A stretch of DNA of 64,000 bases from an uncultured Prochlorococcus sp. (GTDB lineage: Bacteria; Cyanobacteriota; Cyanobacteriia; PCC-6307; Cyanobiaceae), in the NCBI GenBank assembly GCA_902535175.1, contig CACASR010000007.1, forward strand, positions 1 through 64,000. The letters run 5' to 3'. The stretch's first letter is position 1; every line of letters begins with the position of its first letter. This document shows positions 51,820 to 62,374 of this stretch, piece by piece. The position numbers and the translations under genes were made by a program. A model generated the notes under the pieces. It was not told where the DNA came from, ran no database searches, and saw only the letters and a program-made list of their open reading frames with translations.

Positions 51820-53800
51820 TGTCCCATGGATCATCGTCCCTAGAATTACCATACCTCGAATTTCTATAATTTCTATTCATTTGATTGTCCCAAGGATCAT
51901 CATCCCAATAATCATCTGAAAAGAGTTCATCCTTTAATGATCCAAATGTATTTTTTATACCCTGTAATGGATTATTATCTGTTTTCTTCTCTGCTGCAAA
52001 TTTCCTGTTTAATCCGAATAGTGCTTCTTGGAGAGCACTTACCGAAATTTCTAATTCTTGAGGATCATCATCATCTATATATTCTTCGACATCTTGAATG
52101 GCTAATTCAACCGCTCTTTGCTGCCTTTCAGCCCCATAAGGACCAAATTCTAATGAAGCATCCCTAAGTCTCCTCTCAGCTTGCGCTATAAGAGTTAAAG
52201 CACTATTTTTTCTATCAATTACAGATCTTCTCTTCCTATCTTCATTAGCTTTTGATTTAGCCTCTTCAATTATCGAATTTATTTCTTGTTCATTTAAATT
52301 AGAACCTCCAGAAATTGAAACTGTTTGCTTTCTTCCTGTTGTTCTATCAGTTGCGCTTACTTCTAAAAGACCATTAGCATCAATATCAAATGCTACCTGA
52401 ACTTGGGGTATTCCTCTTGGTGCTGGAGGTATTCCTGATAGTCTAAATTTACCAAGTGATTTATTTTCAGAAGCTAGAGGTCTTTCTCCCTGCCTTACTT
52501 GAACAACCACTGATGATTGATTAGCTTCCGAAGTACTAAAAACATCAGATTGTCTTACTGGTATTGGCGTATTACGAGGAATGAGTACCTTCATAAGGCC
52601 ACCAATAGTTTCTAAACCTAAAGATAAGGGAGTAACGTCATTTAGAAGTAAATCTTGTAAATCACCACTAATAATTCCAGATTGTATAGCGGCACCAATT
52701 GCAACAACTTCGTCTGGATTAACTGATTGACAAGGTTCATTAGGAACAAGAGTCTTGACAAGTTGTTGAACCATAGGGATTCGCGTGCTGCCACCCACAA
52801 GAACAACCTCATCAATATCTTCTGCGCTCCATCCAGAATCATCTAAAGCTATTTGCACAGGCTCTAATAACCTATCTAGTAATTCTTGTGATAATGATTC
52901 AAAAATTTTTCTATCTAAAGTTTCTTCAATATGTAACGGGCCTTCTTTGCTTGTTGTGATGAATGGTAAAGATATTTTTGTTTTTTGCAATCCTGACAAT
53001 TCACATTTAGCTTTCTCCGCAGCCTCAGTTAATCTCTGTAAAGCCTGTCTGTCCCTTCTTAGATCTATATCATGACTAGCAAGAAATTTTTCTGCAAGCC
53101 AATCAACTATTTTTGAATCAAAATTGTTTCCTCCTAGCTGTGTATCACCACAAGTGGCTTTAACATCAAATACACCATTAGAAATTTTTAATAATGAAAC
53201 ATCAAATGTTCCTCCTCCCAAATCAAAAACCAAAACATTATTAGAGGAACTTTTTTCAAAACCATAAGCTAGAGCTGCAGCTGTAGGTTCATTTAAAATT
53301 CTATCTACCTTAATACCAGCTAAAATTGCAGAATCCTTTGTAGCTTGCCTTTGCGATTCATTAAAGTAAGCAGGGACTGTAATAACTGCAGAGTCAACTG
53401 TATCACCAAGATATGTTTCAGCATCATTAATTAATTTTCTAATCAATGAGCTCACTAATTCTTCTGGTGCATACTCTCTTTCTGTATTTGGACTAAGAAC
53501 CCTAACGCTTCCATTGGTATTAGCCTTTACGTTATAAGGAACAGAAATACTATTCTCATCTAATTCATCCCAATCACTACCAATAAATCTTTTTAGGTTA
53601 TAAAAGGTATTCTTAGGATTTAGAACAAGTTGTCTTCTAGCTTGGTCTCCTATTACTATTTCCTTGTCTTTTGTAAATCCAACTATTGAAGGTGTTGTTC
53701 TAGAACCCTCAGAATTTGCAATAACAATTGGACGTCCAGCTTCTATAACTCCAACAACAGAGTTAGTAGTACCTAAATCAATTCCAACTATTTGCCCCAT
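51803..53800 (-). CDS. dnaK: Hsp70 chaperone (DnaK3-like, paired with dnaJ)
   Basis: [30 protein letters not shown]-terminus with repeated DDPWDN rather than EEVD-like end. Confidence 0.97.
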   Translation of the reverse strand: MGQIVGIDLGTTNSVVGVIEAGRPIVIANSEGSRTTPSIVGFTKDKEIVIGDQARRQLVLNPKNTFYNLKRFIGSDWDELDENSISVPYNVKANTNGSVRVLSPNTEREYAPEELVSSLIRKLINDAETYLGDTVDSAVITVPAYFNESQRQATKDSAILAGIKVDRILNEPTAAALAYGFEKSSSNNVLVFDLGGGTFDVSLLKISNGVFDVKATCGDTQLGGNNFDSKIVDWLAEKFLASHDIDLRRDRQALQRLTEAAEKAKCELSGLQKTKISLPFITTSKEGPLHIEETLDRKIFESLSQELLDRLLEPVQIALDDSGWSAEDIDEVVLVGGSTRIPMVQQLVKTLVPNEPCQSVNPDEVVAIGAAIQSGIISGDLQDLLLNDVTPLSLGLETIGGLMKVLIPRNTPIPVRQSDVFSTSEANQSSVVVQVRQGERPLASENKSLGKFRLSGIPPAPRGIPQVQVAFDIDANGLLEVSATDRTTGRKQTVSISGGSNLNEQEINSIIEEAKSKANEDRKRRSVIDRKNSALTLIAQAERRLRDASLEFGPYGAERQQRAVELAIQDVEEYIDDDDPQELEISVSALQEALFGLNRKFAAEKKTDNNPLQGIKNTFGSLKDELFSDDYWDDDPWDNQMNRNYRNSRYGNSRDDDPWDNDYFL

Positions 53801-54013
53801 GATTTTAGAGTGCTAAATTAACGCAAAATTTACTAATAATTTAATTAATTTTTATCCTAGATATTTACATATAATAGTAAAAATCAAATATTTTCAACTT
53901 TATTTAATTAAATAAGATTATTTATAACTTGTTAAAAAGATTACTATCTATTTTAAAAGATCCTATAAAGACAAAGGTGTTGATGTAGTTAACTAAAATA
54001 AACTAATATAAAA

Positions 54014-54100
54014 CGGAGAGAGAGGGATTCGAACCCTCGATAAAGTTGCCCCTATACAGCATTTCCAGTGCTGCGCCTTCAACCACTCGGCCACCTCTCC
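54014..54100 (-). tRNA. tRNA-Ser (anticodon GGA)
   Basis: GGAGAGGTGGCCGAGTGGTTGAAGGC...CTGGAAATG...long variable arm...GGTTCGAATCCCTCTCTCTCC. Confidence 0.96.
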
Positions 54101-54149
54101 CAAGATAACCATTTTAACCCCTTATCATCCCATTTTTGAGGAAAGTTAT

Positions 54150-54524
54150 TTGAAAAAGACTTTCACAGTCACGATTAAAAATAAAGAAACCGGAAAGGTC
54201 TACCAAGAGCAGGTTAATAGTGACGAATATATACTTAAGGATTTTGAAAAGAAAGGTTTGAAACTTGCATTTTCATGTAGAAATGGTTGCTGCACAAGTT
54301 GTGCGGTTAAAATTAAATCTGGTACTTTGCATCAACCTGAAGCCATGGGTGTATCTCAGGCATTAAAAGACAAAGGTTATGCTCTTCTTTGTGTCGCTAA
54401 AGCAACATCAGATCTTGAGGTAGAAACTACATATGAAGATGAAGTTTACGATTTACAATTTGGACAATATTTTGGGAGGGGAACTACAAGAGTTGCGCCA
54501 CCTTGGGAATTTGAGGAAGATTAA
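54150..54524 (+). CDS. 2Fe-2S ferredoxin with C-terminal extension
   Basis: SCRNGCCTSCAVKIKSG...ALLCVAKA; TTG start. Confidence 0.93.
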   Translation: MKKTFTVTIKNKETGKVYQEQVNSDEYILKDFEKKGLKLAFSCRNGCCTSCAVKIKSGTLHQPEAMGVSQALKDKGYALLCVAKATSDLEVETTYEDEVYDLQFGQYFGRGTTRVAPPWEFEED

Positions 54525-54529
54525 CTAAG

Positions 54530-55378
54530 ATGTTTGAATTAAGTGAAATAGAGGAACTTGGAAATCAAGTAAACTTATCTACTTTGTATGAAATAGCCAA
54601 GTATTCCGCTCAAATTGGTAATGAAATTTTAAAAGTTAATTACAATAAAATTCAGAAAATATCATCAAAGGGTAGGAAGGGTGATCTAGTTACCAATGTA
54701 GATTTGGAAGTTGAAAATAAAATAAAAGAATATTTATTACTAGAGACACCAAACATATCTATAAATGCAGAGGAATCCGGTAAATTAACCAAATCTTCGG
54801 ATTTAACGTGGTGTATAGACCCATTAGACGGTACAACAAATTATTCCCATGGATATCCTTTTTTTGGGACCTCTATTGGTCTTGTGTATAAAAATAAGCC
54901 AATAATAGGCGCTATATCAGTACCTTATTTAAATGAACTATATTCAGCCTGTATAGGTTTAGGCTCATTCTGCAATGATAGTGAACTTAAAGTATCGAAT
55001 CCCTCTAATCTTTCTGATAGTCTACTTGTAACTGGTTTCTCTTATGACAGATTTGAGATAGAAGATAATAATTATGCTGAATTTTGTTATTTAACACATA
55101 AAACTAGAGGTGTTAGAAGAGGAGGCGCAGCAGCCGTTGATTTAGCATTTGTTGCGGCTGGTAAGGTAGATGGATATTGGGAAAGAGGATTGGAGGTATG
55201 GGACCTAGCCGCCGGTGCTATTATTGTTAAAGAAGCTGGTGGCATTATTTCTGATTATCCATCAGGCGAATTTAATTTAAGTTCAGGAAGAATTTTAGCT
55301 TGTTCTCCAAGCCTTGAGAATGAATTAAAAAATGAACTAGATAAAGTTTCTCCATTTAAAAAAAATCTCTATACCTAA
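54530..55378 (+). CDS. suhB: inositol monophosphatase family protein
   Basis: WCIDPLDGTTNYSHGYPFF; EVWDLAAGAIIVKEAGG. Confidence 0.95.
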   Translation: MFELSEIEELGNQVNLSTLYEIAKYSAQIGNEILKVNYNKIQKISSKGRKGDLVTNVDLEVENKIKEYLLLETPNISINAEESGKLTKSSDLTWCIDPLDGTTNYSHGYPFFGTSIGLVYKNKPIIGAISVPYLNELYSACIGLGSFCNDSELKVSNPSNLSDSLLVTGFSYDRFEIEDNNYAEFCYLTHKTRGVRRGGAAAVDLAFVAAGKVDGYWERGLEVWDLAAGAIIVKEAGGIISDYPSGEFNLSSGRILACSPSLENELKNELDKVSPFKKNLYT

Positions 55379-55396
55379 AATTAATTAAATATTAAA

Positions 55397-56548
55397 ATGT
55401 CCGATATAAAGGAAATTAAATTAGTCGATGTAAAAAATAACTCAAACATCATAAATAATTTAAATAGTATTTATAAACTATGGGGATATGAAGAGGTTTC
55501 ACCATCATTTATAAATACTTTAGAGACCATAAAAGGGCGTGGCGTTATTGACGAAAATCAGGTTGTAGGAATAGTAAGTAATAATTCATTATGTCTTAGG
55601 CCAGAAATGACAACATCTATTGTTAAATTGTCATCTACTAGATTAATAAATAAGAAAAGACCTATAAGATTATTCACTAATGGAATGGTTTTTGATAAAA
55701 AACAAAATAATAAAAATTCATTTAAGTTACAAGAAAAATTGCAGAGTGGAATTGAATTAATAGGATATGATACAAAATACCCAGAAATTGAAGTTATTAA
55801 TATTTTGTTTGATTCAATCGATAATATTAATTTGAAGGATGGTTGTAATTTATTTCTACTAGTAAGCACCACAAAAATAATGGATTTAATCTTAAATAAA
55901 TATGAGAATAATAATTTCGAAGAAATTAAGAAAAGTCTGGTTAATTTTGATCAAGATAATTTATCTAAATTAGAGATAGATGAAGATGATAAATATATTC
56001 TTAAAGATCTTTTATTCACACGAGGAGAGCCAATTGCAATATTAAAAAAATTAAAAACTATATATGGTACTAGTAAAACATTAGATGACTTAAATTTTTT
56101 ATTTGAAACATTATCAAAAATATCAAATAAATATGGTGTTAAATTACAACTTGATCCCACTTTTCAACCTCACTTGAATTTATATGAAGGAATAGTTTTT
56201 CAACTAATAGGGGATAATGGTAAAAATAAAAGCGTCATCGCAAAAGGCGGCAGATATGATGAGTTAGTAAGATCATTTAGTCCTAATGAGAAAATATTTA
56301 ATGGGATCGGATTTACAATTTCAGTAGACATTTTAAGAAATTTAATTAAAGAAGAAAAGAAAGATAAAAAAAGAATTTTATTGATGTTTAAAGATTCTTA
56401 TTTGTTAGAAAAAGGTATGAAGCAACAAAAAGAACTACAGAAAAAAGGAAATATTGCTGTCTTACATTTAAATCCATGTGATAACTTGGCTAAAGCCAAT
56501 CAAATTATGATAGAAAATAATTGTAGTGAGATTTTGTGGGTTAAATAA
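55397..56548 (+). CDS. hisZ: ATP phosphoribosyltransferase regulatory subunit (HisZ-like)
   Basis: Class II aaRS-like fold: LRPEMTTSIVKLSSTR, AKGGRYDELV; lacks tRNA anticodon-binding domain. Confidence 0.85.
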   Translation: MSDIKEIKLVDVKNNSNIINNLNSIYKLWGYEEVSPSFINTLETIKGRGVIDENQVVGIVSNNSLCLRPEMTTSIVKLSSTRLINKKRPIRLFTNGMVFDKKQNNKNSFKLQEKLQSGIELIGYDTKYPEIEVINILFDSIDNINLKDGCNLFLLVSTTKIMDLILNKYENNNFEEIKKSLVNFDQDNLSKLEIDEDDKYILKDLLFTRGEPIAILKKLKTIYGTSKTLDDLNFLFETLSKISNKYGVKLQLDPTFQPHLNLYEGIVFQLIGDNGKNKSVIAKGGRYDELVRSFSPNEKIFNGIGFTISVDILRNLIKEEKKDKKRILLMFKDSYLLEKGMKQQKELQKKGNIAVLHLNPCDNLAKANQIMIENNCSEILWVK

Positions 56549-56666
56549 AACCCTTTTAACAATTTATTTAACTTTTAAATCATATATTGTTCGGACAATA
56601 CTCCTAATTAAACTTGATTAAGTAGTTTATAGGAAATAGGATTTAATATGTTTGATTTTTTTTTAA

Positions 56667-58571
56667 ATGGAAAAAGGTGAAATTCGTATTAATACCGAAA
56701 ATATATTCCCAATTATCAAGAAGGCAGTATATTCTGACCATGAAATCTTTTTAAGAGAACTTGTTAGTAATGGTGTTGACGCGATAAGCAAAAGAAGAAT
56801 GGCATCTATGGCAGGCGACTGCGAAAATACTGAAGAAGCTCAGGTAAAAATATCTATTGATCGTGAAAATAATACCCTAACAATTTCTGATAATGGAATA
56901 GGAATGAATGATGAAGAAATTAAGAAGTATATAAACCAAGTAGCATTTTCTAGCGCAGAAGAATTCCTAACAAAATATAAAAAAGATAATGAGGAATTTA
57001 TAGGACATTTTGGACTTGGTTTTTATTCAAGTTTTATGGTGGCAGATAGAGTGGATATATTAACTAAATCAGCAATTGGAGAATCAAAATCCTTTAAATG
57101 GTCTTGTGATGGATCGCCAAATTTCACGTTAGAGGAGTCAGAAAGAGAAACAATTGGTACAGATGTGATACTTCACCTACTTGACGAAGAAAAAGAGTTT
57201 ATTGAGCCTGAAAGGATTAAATCATTAATAAAAAAATATTGTGATTTTATGCCAATAGATGTCTTATTAGAAGGTGAGACAATTAATAAGAAAAATCCTC
57301 CTTGGAGAAAACAACCTAGTGAATTAAAAGATGAAGATTATATCGAGTTGTATAAATACCTTTATCCTTTTCAGGGAGATCCCCTGTTATGGATTCATCT
57401 AAATACTGATTATCCATATGACATACAAGGGATATTGTATTTTCCAAAGTTGTCTGGTAGAGCAGATTGGGAAAAGGGAGAGATTAAACTATTTTGTAAT
57501 CAAGTATTCGTAAGCGATTCAATTAAAGAGATTGTACCCAAATATCTTTTACCTCTAAGAGGAGTAATTGACTCTACAGATATACCGCTAAATGTTAGTA
57601 GAAGTGCATTACAAACAGACAGAAAAGTAAGATCTATATCATCATTTATTTCAAAAAAAATCGCTAATAAACTAAAGGATTTGATAAAAAATTCTCCAGA
57701 ATTTTATGCAGAAATATGGGATTCAATCTCTGCTTTTATAAAAATCGGTGCTATCGAAGATGAAAAATTTGCTGATTTAGTAGATAACAGTATAATTTTT
57801 GAAACAATCATAAATTCTGAGAAAGACGTAACTAAAGATATTGAAAATAAGTCGCTTATCAAATCCAATGATAAATATTTCACAACTCTGGCAAATTACA
57901 AAGAACGAAATAAGATAATTGATTCAAAAAAAATAATTTACTGTTCAGATTCGATTGCTCAGTCAAGCGCATTAAATATCTGCTTATCTGATAACAAAGA
58001 AGTTATTAAATCAGATCCCTTAATTGATGCACAATTTCTTCCTTGGTTAGAAAGTAAAAATGTAGATTATCAATTCCAAAGAGTAGATTCGGAAATAAAT
58101 GAACTAGAAGATAAGGAATCTAAAGAAATTGTAGATAAAGATGGTAAATCAAATACAGATAATCTTAGAGACACGATAATTAAGGCCCTTAATAATGAGA
58201 AAGTAACGGTTAAAGTGCAGTCACTTTCAAGTAAAGATGCTCCACCAGCGATGATCTTGCTTCCTGAACAAATGAGAAGAATCAATGATATGGGAGCTTA
58301 CATGGAACAAAAGATGCCTGGATTACCTGAATATCATGTCCTATTAATTAACAAAGAGCATCCACTTATTGTTGGTCTTAATAAAATTACAGGTAACAAA
58401 ATAATTATTGATGAAAAAGACCCTGTGGAGAATCCACTAGCATCAAAAATTGCAAATCATGTTTACGATATGGCTAAGCTTTCCGTTGGTGGATTAGATC
58501 AAGAACAAATAATTAATTTACAAAATAATAATGCCGAATTAATTTCAGAATTGCTTAATTCAACAAATTGA
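56667..58571 (+). CDS. htpG: Hsp90 chaperone HtpG
   Basis: FLRELVSNGVDAISK, SDNGIGMNDEEI, GHFGLGFYSSFMVAD. Confidence 0.97.
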   Translation: MEKGEIRINTENIFPIIKKAVYSDHEIFLRELVSNGVDAISKRRMASMAGDCENTEEAQVKISIDRENNTLTISDNGIGMNDEEIKKYINQVAFSSAEEFLTKYKKDNEEFIGHFGLGFYSSFMVADRVDILTKSAIGESKSFKWSCDGSPNFTLEESERETIGTDVILHLLDEEKEFIEPERIKSLIKKYCDFMPIDVLLEGETINKKNPPWRKQPSELKDEDYIELYKYLYPFQGDPLLWIHLNTDYPYDIQGILYFPKLSGRADWEKGEIKLFCNQVFVSDSIKEIVPKYLLPLRGVIDSTDIPLNVSRSALQTDRKVRSISSFISKKIANKLKDLIKNSPEFYAEIWDSISAFIKIGAIEDEKFADLVDNSIIFETIINSEKDVTKDIENKSLIKSNDKYFTTLANYKERNKIIDSKKIIYCSDSIAQSSALNICLSDNKEVIKSDPLIDAQFLPWLESKNVDYQFQRVDSEINELEDKESKEIVDKDGKSNTDNLRDTIIKALNNEKVTVKVQSLSSKDAPPAMILLPEQMRRINDMGAYMEQKMPGLPEYHVLLINKEHPLIVGLNKITGNKIIIDEKDPVENPLASKIANHVYDMAKLSVGGLDQEQIINLQNNNAELISELLNSTN

Positions 58572-58610
58572 GTCGTGTGTTAAAATTTTTAGAGATATAA
58601 CTCAAAAAAT

Positions 58611-58847
58611 ATGTCAAGAGTTTGCGAACTGACTGGTGCAAAAGCTAATAATGGGATGGCCGTAAGTCACTCACATATTCGTACAAAAAAATTGCAACAA
58701 GTTAATCTTCAAAAAAGGAGACTTTGGTGGGAAGAAGGCAACAAATGGGTAAATATTAAAATTAGCACCAAAGCACTAAAATCCATACAAAAAGTAGGAT
58801 TAGATAAATTTGCTAAATCAAATGGAGTAGATTTAAAAAAATTCTAA
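58611..58847 (+). CDS. rpmB: 50S ribosomal protein L28
   Basis: [27 protein letters not shown]. Confidence 0.98.
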   Translation: MSRVCELTGAKANNGMAVSHSHIRTKKLQQVNLQKRRLWWEEGNKWVNIKISTKALKSIQKVGLDKFAKSNGVDLKKF

Positions 58848-58849
58848 AT

Positions 58850-59386
58850 TTGATGAGAAATTTAGTTGCAACTATATTAATACCATTTCTTTTTTTATTT
58901 AATTGTAATTCAGCAATAGCTTTTGACTTTGCTCCTGAAGTTGGTGATATGGCTCCAAACTTTCAATTAGAAGGTTTTAATAAAAACATAAAATCAAAAA
59001 AAATATGGGGATTAAATGATTTTCAAGGTAAGTGGCTAGTTATGTATTTTTATCCAAAGGACTTTACAGCAGGTTGCACTCTTGAAGCTAAAGGTTTTTC
59101 TGAATTAAAAAAAGATTTTTCAAAATATAATGCCGAAATTGTTGGGATTAGTGCTGATAATGAAGATTCGCATGAAAGTTTCTGCAGCGAGAAATCTATA
59201 AACTACACTTTATTATCTGATCCTGAAGGAATTATTAGCGATAAATATGGTTCTTGGATTCCACCATTTTCAGATAGAAATACTTTTTTGATTTCTCCAG
59301 AAGGAGAAATTTCTTATAGATGGATAAGTGTTTTACCTATAAATCACGCCAAGGAAGTACTTAATGTACTAAAGAAAAAAATATAA
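58850..59386 (+). CDS. bcp: peroxiredoxin Q/Bcp with N-terminal signal-like segment
   Basis: FYPKDFTAGCTLEAKGFSEL; hydrophobic leader. Confidence 0.94.
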   Translation: MMRNLVATILIPFLFLFNCNSAIAFDFAPEVGDMAPNFQLEGFNKNIKSKKIWGLNDFQGKWLVMYFYPKDFTAGCTLEAKGFSELKKDFSKYNAEIVGISADNEDSHESFCSEKSINYTLLSDPEGIISDKYGSWIPPFSDRNTFLISPEGEISYRWISVLPINHAKEVLNVLKKKI

Positions 59387-59389
59387 ATT

Positions 59390-59692
59390 TTGCACGAACT
59401 TTCATTTGGAACTTGGTTAATTCATATCTCTTCAGTAATTGAATGGATTTTTACCATCTTTGTCATATACAAAATCTCTACATATAAAAAATATAATTTA
59501 TTTTTTTGGTTAAGCTTAGCTATGGTCCCAAACTTAATAGGAGCTATGTGCGCTATAACTTGGCACATTTATGATAATCAAGATGCATTGTATGGATTAG
59601 TAACTCTTCAAGGGATATTTACATTCATTGGAAATTCAACATTAGCTCTCGCATCATTCACTATTTTCAAAAGGAAAGAGACTTATGAATGA
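59390..59692 (+). CDS. DUF2499 membrane protein
   Basis: LSFGTWLIHISSVIEWIFTIFVIYKIS...NLIGAMCAITWHIYDN. Confidence 0.85.
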   Translation: MHELSFGTWLIHISSVIEWIFTIFVIYKISTYKKYNLFFWLSLAMVPNLIGAMCAITWHIYDNQDALYGLVTLQGIFTFIGNSTLALASFTIFKRKETYE

Positions 59693-60020
59693 TTTATTTA
59701 TAAAATTTATAGAAAAATTAGCTTTAATTGACAATACAGCTTTGTTCGCAGCATCTATATTTCCATATGCAATCTTTTTGTATTACTTATATAAAATTAA
59801 ATCTTTCAATAAATTAGTAAAAACAGGTTATTCTTTAACAGTTTTATTTGTTTTTATAACAATAGTAGTTTCTATCTACACATTAAATTACTACGATAAA
59901 ACCCTTGTTGAGGTCGACTTCTTGCATGGTTTAGCAGAATCTTTCTTAACTCTAAGCGATTTTGTTATTTTGTTGGGCTTCATAAAGATTTTAAATAACT
60001 TAGAAGTTAACAACTCTTAA
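59685..60020 (+). CDS. DUF3593 membrane protein
   Basis: FAASIFPYAIFLYYLYKI; overlaps DUF2499 gene by 8 nt. Confidence 0.82.
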   Translation: MNDLFIKFIEKLALIDNTALFAASIFPYAIFLYYLYKIKSFNKLVKTGYSLTVLFVFITIVVSIYTLNYYDKTLVEVDFLHGLAESFLTLSDFVILLGFIKILNNLEVNNS

Positions 60021-60085
60021 GACCTTTTACAATTTTGTGTTTTTTTTATAAAAGTATTAGAGAATAGTTAAAAATAACAATTTCT

Positions 60086-60349
60086 ATGATTAATACATTA
60101 TTTGCAGCTGCTTCTGCTCCAGCAACATTTGAATGGTCACCAAAGTGTGCAGTTGTGATGATAGCTTGTAATATACTTGCTTACGCAATTGCTAAGGCAA
60201 CTATTAGAAAACCTGAAGAGGGATTTATGATGCCAAATGGAAGATTTTTTGGTGGTCTAAGTCATGGTGCATTCGTTGGAGCTAATTGTCTTGGACATTT
60301 ATTAGGTATTGGCTCAATTCTCGGGTTAGCCTCACGCGGTGTTTTATAA
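60086..60349 (+). CDS. psaK: photosystem I subunit PsaK
   Basis: TFEWSPKCAVVMIACNILAYAIAKATI...GGLSHGAFVGANCLGHLLGIGSILGL. Confidence 0.95.
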   Translation: MINTLFAAASAPATFEWSPKCAVVMIACNILAYAIAKATIRKPEEGFMMPNGRFFGGLSHGAFVGANCLGHLLGIGSILGLASRGVL

Positions 60350-60368
60350 AAATTTATTTATAAAATTT

Positions 60369-62258
60369 TTAATGTTGTAACTTAAATTTCTTAACAATTT
60401 GATCTGCCATCTGATCAGGCATAAGTCCTAATTTTTCTTTACTCTGGTCAGGTGAAGCATGATCAACTAAAACATCAGGTATACCTATTCTGTATACAGG
60501 AATGTTTATTTCATTATCATTAAATAATTCAACTATTGCGGAACCAAATCCCCCTATTAGGGTTCCTTCTTCCATAGTTACAACTTTTTGTACCCTACTT
60601 GCCAAAGACATAATAAGATTTTTATCGAGAGGTTTCACAAATCTTGCATTAACAATACATGCACTAAAATTCATATTTTTTAGGATCTTTGCTGTTTCAA
60701 TAGCTGATGCAACCATTGATCCATAAGCAATAATTAAAATATCGTCTCCTTCTTGAAGTATTTCAGCTTCGCCTATGTTCAAAGGTTCCCAACCCTCATC
60801 CATTACAGCCACCCCTAATCCAGAACCTCTTGGAATTCTTAGAGCTGTAGGACCATTATGGTTAATTGAAGTTATTAACATTCTTTGTAATTCAGACTCA
60901 TCCTTAGGGGCCATCAATACAAAATTTGGTATAGATCTCATATAACTTATATCGTACTGACCTTGATGAGTAGGACCGTCAGCTCCTACTATCCCAGCTC
61001 TATCAAGTACGAACGATACAGGTAAATTTTGGATCCCTACATCATGAATTAATTGATCGAAAGCACGTTGAAGAAAAGTACTATAAATTGCTACAACAGG
61101 TTTAAGACCATCGCACGACATACCTGCCGCTAGAGTAACCGCATGTTGTTCTGCAATTCCTACATCAATATATTGATCTGGAATATTTTTTTGCAATATA
61201 TCTAAACCAGTACCCGTAGCCATTGCCGCTGTAATACCGACAACTTTACTATCTTGTTCACATATTTTCAATAAGGTTTGACCAAATATTTTACTATAAC
61301 TAACAGGCTTAGGTTTCTTAGATGGGATAGATTTTCCAGTTGTTAGATCAAATGCAGATTGTGCATGATATCCAACCTGATCAGCTTCTGCATAAGGATA
61401 ACCCTTTCCTTTTGTTGTAACAACATGGACTAGTACAGGTTTTTTAAGTTTATGAGCCGCGTTAAAAGTATTAATTAAATTTCCAATATCATGACCGTCA
61501 ATTGGACCCATATATGTAAATCCAAGTTCTTCAAAAACAGCACCAACCTTAGGCACAGCTAATCGTCTAACACTTCCTTTAATATTTTTCAGTTCCTCTG
61601 GTATATCCTTACCAATTAATGGTATATTTTTTACACTTTCTTGAACACTTTCGGACAAAAATTGCAATGGTGGACTGACTCTTACCTTATTTAAATAAGA
61701 AGAAAGGGCTCCAACTGGAGGTGAAATAGACATATCATTATCGTTTAGTACTACAACTAAAGGAGTATTTGGTAAGTGACCTGCATGATTTATAGCTTCT
61801 AATGCCATTCCTCCAGTTAAAGCTCCATCTCCAATCACAGCGACACATTTATAATTTTCACCTTTTCTATCTCTTGCTATTGCCATTCCTAAAGCAGCAG
61901 AAATAGAAGTACTTGCATGTCCAGCTCCGAAGTGATCAAATTTACTTTCACTTCTTTTGAGATATCCAGCTACACCATTTTGTTGTCTAAGAGAATCAAA
62001 TTTACTGAAACGTCCTGTTATTAATTTATGAGGATAACCTTGATGTCCTACATCCCAAACAACTTTATCGAAATCAAGATCAAGAGTTTGATATAAAGCC
62101 AATGTGAGCTCAACTACACCTAATCCAGGACCAAGATGTCCTCCACTAGTAGATACTACTTGAAGATGTCTTTCTCTAATTTGACAAGCAATTTCTTCTA
62201 ATTGTGAAACTGTTAAGCCATGAAGTTGATTTGGATGACTTAACTCACTTAAAAGCAT
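60369..62258 (-). CDS. dxs: 1-deoxy-D-xylulose-5-phosphate synthase
   Basis: [48 protein letters not shown]. Confidence 0.98.
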   Translation of the reverse strand: MLLSELSHPNQLHGLTVSQLEEIACQIRERHLQVVSTSGGHLGPGLGVVELTLALYQTLDLDFDKVVWDVGHQGYPHKLITGRFSKFDSLRQQNGVAGYLKRSESKFDHFGAGHASTSISAALGMAIARDRKGENYKCVAVIGDGALTGGMALEAINHAGHLPNTPLVVVLNDNDMSISPPVGALSSYLNKVRVSPPLQFLSESVQESVKNIPLIGKDIPEELKNIKGSVRRLAVPKVGAVFEELGFTYMGPIDGHDIGNLINTFNAAHKLKKPVLVHVVTTKGKGYPYAEADQVGYHAQSAFDLTTGKSIPSKKPKPVSYSKIFGQTLLKICEQDSKVVGITAAMATGTGLDILQKNIPDQYIDVGIAEQHAVTLAAGMSCDGLKPVVAIYSTFLQRAFDQLIHDVGIQNLPVSFVLDRAGIVGADGPTHQGQYDISYMRSIPNFVLMAPKDESELQRMLITSINHNGPTALRIPRGSGLGVAVMDEGWEPLNIGEAEILQEGDDILIIAYGSMVASAIETAKILKNMNFSACIVNARFVKPLDKNLIMSLASRVQKVVTMEEGTLIGGFGSAIVELFNDNEINIPVYRIGIPDVLVDHASPDQSKEKLGLMPDQMADQIVKKFKLQH

Positions 62259-62374
62259 TTAATAAAATTTGGTACCTATATAATCTAAAACGCCGAGGTG
62301 CAAAATGAGTATTTTTTTTGAAATAGATCATGTAATGTTTTATTAGATTAATAATTAATGCTAAAAATATATAT

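Noticed and set aside
53806-53818. TTAGCACTC half of a CIRCE (HrcA) element just upstream of dnaK on the minus strand
   Set aside because: No GAGTGCTAA partner at the required 9-nt spacing; the sequence is a single half-site and may be chance or a relic.
60350-60390. AT-only inverted repeat between psaK and dxs (AAAAATTTATTTATAAAATTTTT)
   Set aside because: Composition is nearly pure A/T, so pairing is expected by chance in this genome and thermodynamically weak.
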